Source: Pseudomonadota bacterium (lineage in GTDB: Bacteria > Pseudomonadota > Alphaproteobacteria > Sphingomonadales > Sphingomonadaceae). From it: a DNA stretch of 8,661 nt. This document shows, piece by piece, positions 4,507-8,661 of this stretch (positions within the stretch are counted from its first letter, which is position 1; every line of letters begins with the position of its first letter). Both the position numbers and the translations under genes were made by a program. The notes under the pieces are model-generated. The model saw only the letters and a list, made by a program, of their open reading frames with translations. It had not been told where the DNA came from and ran no database searches. The stretch lies in NCBI GenBank assembly GCA_023424275.1, contig JAFAED010000058.1, forward strand, positions 1 through 8,661. Direction: 5' to 3'.

Positions 4507-7443
4507 ATGAAAAAGGCTCTGTTCACATCGAAGGTCAGGCTCGCATGCAGCGCCGCCGGCCTGTTGCTCGTCATGGCGCCCGCCGCCGCGCAGGAAGCGC
4601 CGCCGGCCGAAGACGAGGCGGGCGTTACTGACGCGGCCCCCGTTGACGATGCGTCGATCATCGTGACCGGCACGCGCGTCAATCGTGAGGGTTATCTCGC
4701 CCCGACCCCGGTGACCGCCATCGGCCGCGACACGATCGAGGCGCAGGCCGCGACGACCATCGCCGACGTCCTCTACGACATTCCCTCGGTGCGCCCGTCG
4801 CCCAATTTCCCGGCGACCTCGCAGGCAAGCGGCAACTATGTGAACCTCCGCGGCCTTGGCGCGACACGCACGCTTACGCTCGTCGACGGGCGCCGGTTCG
4901 TGCCGTCGAACGGCGCGGAAAACAGCGGCGGCAGCTCGGTCGATATCAACCTGATCCCCGAGGCACTTGTCGAACGTCTCGATGTCGTGAGCGGCGGCGC
5001 TTCGGCGGCCTGGGGTTCGGATGCCGTCGGCGGCGTCGTCAACATCGTTCTGAAGCGCAAGCTCGAGGGCATCCAGGGCAAGATACAGTACGGCGTTTCG
5101 GACTATGGCGATGCGCAGGAAATCAGCCTTAGCCTCGCGGCCGGTACCTCGTTCGCCGATGGGCGCGGCCAGCTCATGCTCGCGGGCGAATACAGCAAGT
5201 CGTGGGATGTTCCGACGACGAACGACCGCCCCTATGGCAAGGATCAGTGCGGCTGGTTCCCCGGCACGGTGAACGGGACATTCTATCTCGGGCTCCAGAC
5301 CTGCGGCCTGACGCATAACAGTTATACGCAGGGGGGCGTGCTCGTTGCCGCCGACGGCAACCCGCTCGCGTCCACCGATCCCTTCTACGGACGCCAGTTC
5401 CTCAACTCGACCAGTTCGGCGCCGTTCGATTATGGGCAGGTCGGACCGATCAATCGCAGCGTTTCGATCGGCGGCGACGGCGAATGGCGCGGCGTTCGCA
5501 ACCTTCAGGCGCCGCTCGAACGCAAGATCCTGTTCGGCCGCGCGCTGTATGAATTCTCGCCGAGCCTGACGGGCTTCATCGAAGCATCCTATGGCGAATC
5601 GGGTACCGAGACCGATCTGTTCGTCAACGCGATCCCGTCGTCGACCGATTATCCAATCGCGATCCGCAACGGCAATCCATATATCCCCGCCGACATTCAG
5701 GCGATCATGGACGCCAATGGCACCGACACCATCTATCTGTCGAAGATCGCGCCCGAACTCGGTTCGGCTACGTCGGACTCGAACAACCGCGTCTTCCGCG
5801 TCGCGACCGGGCTTGAAGGGCAGATGGGTAAGGGCTGGTCGTGGAAGGCCTATGGCACCTTCGGGCGCGACTGGTACGACACGATCCTCGGCAACAATAT
5901 CGTCGTCTCCAACCTTGCCGCCGCAACCGATGTCGTCATCAACCCGCTGACCGGGCAGCCCGATTGCCGCATCAATGTCGAGGGTCCGGCGGCGCCCGGC
6001 GAGGCTGCCTACGGCGCTGCATCCTTCTGCGTCCCCGCCAATCCGTTCGGTCCGGGGTCGCTCGCATCGGCGAAGGACTATATCGTCGACGACCTCTATC
6101 AGTCGTCGGTCTATACGCAGGTCGCCGCCGGCGCCTCGATCAACGGCGAACCCTTCTCGACATGGGCGGGCCCCGTGTCCTTCGCGGCCGGCGTCGACTA
6201 TCGCTATGAAAAGGTGACGCAAGACGTCAGCTTCTATGCCGACTTCCTCAATCCGCCGCTCTTCGCCTCGGGCGGCTTCCAGCAATCGAACCCGAAGAGC
6301 TTCGCGGGCGACTATACTGTTATCGAGGGCTTCAGCGAAGTCGTGGTGCCGCTGCTTGCCGACGTAAAGGGCGCGGAAGCGCTCGATCTCAACGGCGCGA
6401 TCCGCGTGACCGATTACAGCACGAGCGGGACCGTGGTGACGTGGAAGGTCGGCACGACGTACGAGCCGGTTCCGGGCTTCCGCTTCCGCGCAGCCTATTC
6501 GAAAGATATCCGCGCGCCTTCGCTCTTCGAATCCTATGGCGCGAACACGACTTATTCGTCGGTCATCACGCGCGGACCCGGCGGCGTGGAGACGGGGTCG
6601 GCGAACGCGGTTTCGCCCGGACGCAACAATCTCGATCTCAGCCCGGAGCGCGCCTACAGCACCACCGTCGGGATCACGATGGAGGACCTGCTTGCCCGCG
6701 GTCTGACCCTGTCGATCGACGGATATCGCATCAAACTCAAGGACGTCATCGGCAAGCTGGGCGCGCAGGGGATCATCGACGGCTGCTTCGGCGGCGGCAC
6801 CGCGGCGGGACGCGAACCCAACCAGGGGCTTTGCGATCTGATCAACGCCGACCAGACGGTGATTATCGATCCGTTCCTGAACCTCGGTTCGATCGAGACG
6901 CAGGGGATCGAATTCGACCTCGGCTATCGCTTCGGCGCCGACGCGCTGTTCGCCGGGTCAACGGGCCAGTTCTCGGTCCGCCTCCTCGCCAACTATGTCG
7001 ATAAGTATAAGGAGAACAGCTCGGGCCTCAATCCGCGCGATCTTGCCGGGGACCTCTCGGGCATCCCGCATTGGCGCTGGAATGCGACGCTCGCCTATAA
7101 TGACGAAAAACTCGGGGTGAGCCTGCGCGGCAACTTCATCGACAGCATGTATCGGTACAAGTTCGCAGCCGCGAACACCTATCTCGACGAGAAAATTCCG
7201 GCCTATTTCTACCTCGACGCGAACATCCGGTACAATATCGTATCGGGCGACAAGGCGAAGGTGCAGCTCTTCGCCAACGTCGACAATATCCTCAACACCA
7301 AGCCGCCCTTCTCGCCGGGGACCGGGGCGACCGGCTGGTTCGGCCTTCCGGGGAAGTTCGCCCAGTACAGCTCCTACACCAACGGAACCTACTACGACGT
7401 CCTCGGGCGCACGTACAAGGTCGGCGCGCGCTTCTCCTTCTGA
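4507..7443 (+). CDS. TonB-dependent outer-membrane receptor
   Basis: The predicted 978-residue outer-membrane importer takes up a ligand at the expense of TonB/ExbBD energy. The signal peptide is cleaved near A28 (APAAA|QEAP). A TonB-box-like IIVTGTRV occupies 51-58. The plug domain follows (TPVTAIGRD from 67, YVNLRGLGATRTLTLVDGRR 111-130, SVDINLIP 144-151, GGASAAWGSDAVGGVVNIVLKR 163-184), then a long beta-barrel ending GRTYKVGARFSF with the terminal Phe typical of BAM substrates. Three close cysteine pairs (C248/C266, C487/C508, C760/C776) probably close disulfides in extracellular loops. A GGGAGGG site at 4496-4502 precedes the ATG; an ATG at 4503 is in another frame. The ligand is unknown. 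The barrel is larger than in most siderophore receptors, and the neighbouring hydrolase, IclR and aldolase point to an organic nutrient rather than iron. Confidence 0.93.
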   Translation: MKKALFTSKVRLACSAAGLLLVMAPAAAQEAPPAEDEAGVTDAAPVDDASIIVTGTRVNREGYLAPTPVTAIGRDTIEAQAATTIADVLYDIPSVRPSPNFPATSQASGNYVNLRGLGATRTLTLVDGRRFVPSNGAENSGGSSVDINLIPEALVERLDVVSGGASAAWGSDAVGGVVNIVLKRKLEGIQGKIQYGVSDYGDAQEISLSLAAGTSFADGRGQLMLAGEYSKSWDVPTTNDRPYGKDQCGWFPGTVNGTFYLGLQTCGLTHNSYTQGGVLVAADGNPLASTDPFYGRQFLNSTSSAPFDYGQVGPINRSVSIGGDGEWRGVRNLQAPLERKILFGRALYEFSPSLTGFIEASYGESGTETDLFVNAIPSSTDYPIAIRNGNPYIPADIQAIMDANGTDTIYLSKIAPELGSATSDSNNRVFRVATGLEGQMGKGWSWKAYGTFGRDWYDTILGNNIVVSNLAAATDVVINPLTGQPDCRINVEGPAAPGEAAYGAASFCVPANPFGPGSLASAKDYIVDDLYQSSVYTQVAAGASINGEPFSTWAGPVSFAAGVDYRYEKVTQDVSFYADFLNPPLFASGGFQQSNPKSFAGDYTVIEGFSEVVVPLLADVKGAEALDLNGAIRVTDYSTSGTVVTWKVGTTYEPVPGFRFRAAYSKDIRAPSLFESYGANTTYSSVITRGPGGVETGSANAVSPGRNNLDLSPERAYSTTVGITMEDLLARGLTLSIDGYRIKLKDVIGKLGAQGIIDGCFGGGTAAGREPNQGLCDLINADQTVIIDPFLNLGSIETQGIEFDLGYRFGADALFAGSTGQFSVRLLANYVDKYKENSSGLNPRDLAGDLSGIPHWRWNATLAYNDEKLGVSLRGNFIDSMYRYKFAAANTYLDEKIPAYFYLDANIRYNIVSGDKAKVQLFANVDNILNTKPPFSPGTGATGWFGLPGKFAQYSSYTNGTYYDVLGRTYKVGARFSF

Positions 7444-7577
7444 CGATGGCGCACGGTCTTTCATCCTGGCGGGTAGAGGCAGCCGAGCGATCGGCAGCAG
7501 GCCCCCGTCCGCTCCGGCTTCGGTCGGCTGCGCGAAAGGCGCCCGGCACCGCCGGCCGCCCGTCGGGATGGACCCCC

Positions 7578-7595
7578 GCGGCACCCGCTGTTTTT
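7578..7595 (+). terminator. Weak candidate terminator after the receptor gene
   Basis: A GCGG-CAC-CCGC stem (7578-7588) is followed after two bases by five T (7591-7595). The 4-bp stem is short for an intrinsic terminator, so this may only attenuate read-through into the regulator gene. Confidence 0.25.
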
Positions 7596-7640
7596 GAGCG
7601 CGCCGCGCTGATAGGAACCCTCCGCATGAATAGATCGAGC

Positions 7641-7645
7641 GGGAG
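7641..7645 (+). promoter_or_regulatory. Ribosome binding site deciding the IclR start
   Basis: GGGAG lies 7 nt before the ATG at 7653. The upstream in-frame ATG at 7626 has no comparable site. This and the usual IclR length fix the start at 7653. Confidence 0.7.
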
Positions 7646-7652
7646 TATCCTG

Positions 7653-8465
7653 ATGAGCGAAGAAAAGAATGAGAAGAATACCGTCAAGTCGGTGGTCAAG
7701 GCTTTCGCCGTCCTGAAAGCCTTTGGCCCGGATAGCGAGGAACTTGTCATCGCCGAGGTGGCGCGCGCGGCGGGGACGGACAACGCAACCGCCTTTCGCA
7801 TGCTCAATACCCTCGTGTCGCTGGGCTATGTCGAACGCGTCGGCGAGAGCAAGCGCTTCCGATTGACGCTGAAATGCCTCGATCTCGGCTTCAACGCGAT
7901 CGCGCGCTCGGACATCCGCAGCCTTGGACGGCCGCTCCTCCGCTCGCTGGTCGACGACCATATCGAGGCGGCGTCGATCGGCGTCCTCGACGCCTATGAG
8001 GTCGTCTATATCGAACGCATCCAGGCCGGGTTGCAACGCCTTGCCGTCGACGTGCGGGTGGGCAACCGTGTTCCTGCTTTTTCCTCCGCGCTCGGCCGCG
8101 CGATCCTCGCGCACTTGCCGGTCGCGACCGAGCGTGAAATCCTCGAATCCAACCCGCCGAAGCAGCTCACCGAATATACGATGGTCGATATCGACCGGCT
8201 GCTCGACGAGATTGCGAAGGTACGCGAGGACGGCTTTGCCGTGTCCGATCAGGAAACCGTGACGGGCCTTCGCGTTCTGGCCGCCCCGATCACCGACATG
8301 GATGGCGTTCCGCTTGCCGCGCTCAGCGTCGCGGCGCCGGCCTTTGGTCATACTCTCGAAGATTTTGTCAGTCGGGCACGCGACATCACCTGTGAAGCCG
8401 CGCGCCAGCTCTCGTTCGCCGTCCGCGCCGCCGGCGGCACAGCGGCTCAATCCATAGCACCATAG
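7653..8465 (+). CDS. IclR-family transcriptional regulator (PcaR/PcaU-like)
   Basis: The predicted 270-residue cytoplasmic regulator has a winged helix-turn-helix at about 11-75, with VIAEVARAAGTDNATAFRML (32-51) as the HTH and LGYVERVGESKRFRLT (57-72) as the wing. The C-terminal effector domain carries VGNRVPAFSSALGRAILAHL (136-155) and REDGFAVSDQETVTGLRVLA (191-210). The DQE...GLR signature is characteristic of the PcaR/PcaU/PobR branch, which senses aromatic or ring-cleavage acids. The effector here cannot be read from sequence. The gene follows the receptor in the same direction and precedes a DapA-family gene by 22 bases, probably as one unit with it. The two elements in the divergent promoter are its likely targets (inference). 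An upstream in-frame extension to 7446 is open but lacks family character. Confidence 0.9.
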   Translation: MSEEKNEKNTVKSVVKAFAVLKAFGPDSEELVIAEVARAAGTDNATAFRMLNTLVSLGYVERVGESKRFRLTLKCLDLGFNAIARSDIRSLGRPLLRSLVDDHIEAASIGVLDAYEVVYIERIQAGLQRLAVDVRVGNRVPAFSSALGRAILAHLPVATEREILESNPPKQLTEYTMVDIDRLLDEIAKVREDGFAVSDQETVTGLRVLAAPITDMDGVPLAALSVAAPAFGHTLEDFVSRARDITCEAARQLSFAVRAAGGTAAQSIAP

Positions 8466-8467
8466 CA
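8452..8467 (+). repeat. Perfect 8-bp tandem repeat across the IclR stop codon
   Basis: CCATAGCA occurs twice head-to-tail (8452-8459 and 8460-8467). The TAG of the second copy is the IclR stop; the same letters in the first copy are out of frame. Removing one unit would carry the frame on to a TGA at 8490-8492 in present coordinates, overlapping the GTG of the next gene. Confidence 0.8.
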
Positions 8468-8473
8468 ACAATT

Positions 8474-8478
8474 GGAGA
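8474..8478 (+). promoter_or_regulatory. Ribosome binding site of the DapA-family gene
   Basis: GGAGA lies 9 nt before the GTG at 8488 and supports this GTG as the start. No ATG start in this frame is available nearby. Confidence 0.6.
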
Positions 8479-8487
8479 CTTTTACCG

Positions 8488-8661
8488 GTGACTTCCGCTA
8501 TCGATTTCAAGGGGCTGATCCCCGCCATCGCCGTCCCGTTCAACGAGGACTTCAGCATTGACGAAGGCGGCCTGACACGGCTCGCGCGCTGGCTATCCGA
8601 ACAGCGCCACATCAAGGCGATCATGACGAATGGTCACACCGGAGAAGTCTTTTCGCTAACC
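8488..8661 (+). CDS. DapA/DHDPS-family aldolase or lyase (N-terminal part, cut by the right edge)
   Basis: The first 58 codons of a class I aldolase of the dihydrodipicolinate synthase superfamily are present, with a GTG start. The family N-terminus is clear: FKGLIPAIAVPFNEDFSID (7-25), first strand and loop of a TIM barrel, then LTRLARWLSEQRHIKAIMTN and HTGEVFSL, which corresponds to the G-T-T-G-E substrate-carboxylate loop. Members make a Schiff base with pyruvate or related keto acids; the catalytic Lys and Tyr lie beyond the edge. Roughly 240 residues are missing. In a lysine-biosynthesis DapA the loop is GTTGE; here it reads GHTGE, and the gene follows a catabolic-type regulator. A catabolic aldolase, hydratase-aldolase or keto-acid dehydratase is therefore more likely than true dapA. 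Confidence 0.82.
   Translation, partial: MTSAIDFKGLIPAIAVPFNEDFSIDEGGLTRLARWLSEQRHIKAIMTNGHTGEVFSLT

Larger units (their letters stand above)
7444..7652. other. Intergenic region between receptor and IclR genes
   Basis: This 209-base stretch has no gene of its own. An open frame continues upstream of the IclR start to 7446 but looks non-homologous. No copy of the 22-bp operator is present. Two weak hairpins are seen: CCGGC-ACC-GCCGG at 7543-7555 without a T-run, and the candidate terminator listed separately. Confidence 0.6.

Noticed and set aside
4372..6285. Long open frame of 637 codons on the minus strand opposite the receptor gene
   Set aside because: It is Arg/Asp/Ala-rich with no recognisable domain and no ribosome site, and it lies opposite an unambiguous receptor frame. 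GC-rich antisense frames are commonly open.
7543..7555. CCGGC-ACC-GCCGG hairpin as a terminator
   Set aside because: It has a short stem and no T-run after it, and such hairpins are frequent in GC-rich spacers.
7446..7652. N-terminal extension of the IclR protein starting at 7446
   Set aside because: The extension is Arg/Ala/Pro-rich and unlike IclR N-termini. A good GGGAG site 7 nt before the ATG at 7653 gives the usual family length.
7461..8624. Open frame of 387 codons on the minus strand opposite the IclR gene
   Set aside because: It is antisense to a clear IclR domain protein and to the aldolase start, with no family features.
1..8661. tRNA, rRNA, CRISPR array, insertion sequence or prophage elements
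   Set aside because: I saw no cloverleaf-like or rRNA-like sequence, no regularly spaced repeats, no transposase or integrase, and no long terminal inverted repeats.

Overview
The window looks like chromosomal DNA of a high-GC alphaproteobacterium, most likely a sphingomonad (Sphingopyxis/Sphingomonas/Novosphingobium type). The evidence is the codon usage, the long TonB-dependent receptor of a style common in sphingomonads, and the secreted-enzyme plus receptor plus IclR layout. The genus call is inference. Two unrelated functional blocks are present.

Block 1 (1-1158, minus strand) is the end of a curli (functional amyloid) secretion operon. It holds csgF (GTG start at 1158) followed by csgG, whose start touches the csgF stop and whose 3' end runs off the left edge. 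No csgE, csgD or curlin subunit gene is in the window. Upstream of csgF lies a gene-free 598-base stretch (1159-1756) with a markedly AT-rich core full of small palindromes, probably the operon's control region.

Block 2 (1757-8661) is a regulated uptake/catabolic cluster built around a 360-base divergent promoter region. Leftward run an exported subclass-B3-like metallo-beta-lactamase-fold hydrolase and, overlapping it by 4 bases, an exported LVIVD-repeat beta-propeller protein. Rightward run a 978-residue TonB-dependent outer-membrane receptor, an IclR-family regulator of the PcaR/PcaU type, and, 22 bases further on, a DapA/DHDPS-family aldolase or lyase cut by the right edge.

The most informative non-coding signal is a 22-bp element present twice in the divergent region (4164-4185 on the minus strand and 4408-4429 on the plus strand; 18 of 22 identical). 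Each copy points the same way relative to the gene it precedes and has a GTTCG-N5-CGAAT core resembling PcaR/PcaU operators. The simplest model is that the neighbouring IclR protein controls both transcripts in response to a small molecule. That molecule would be imported by the receptor, processed in the periplasm by the hydrolase/propeller pair and cleaved in the cytoplasm by the aldolase. The substrate cannot be read from the sequence.
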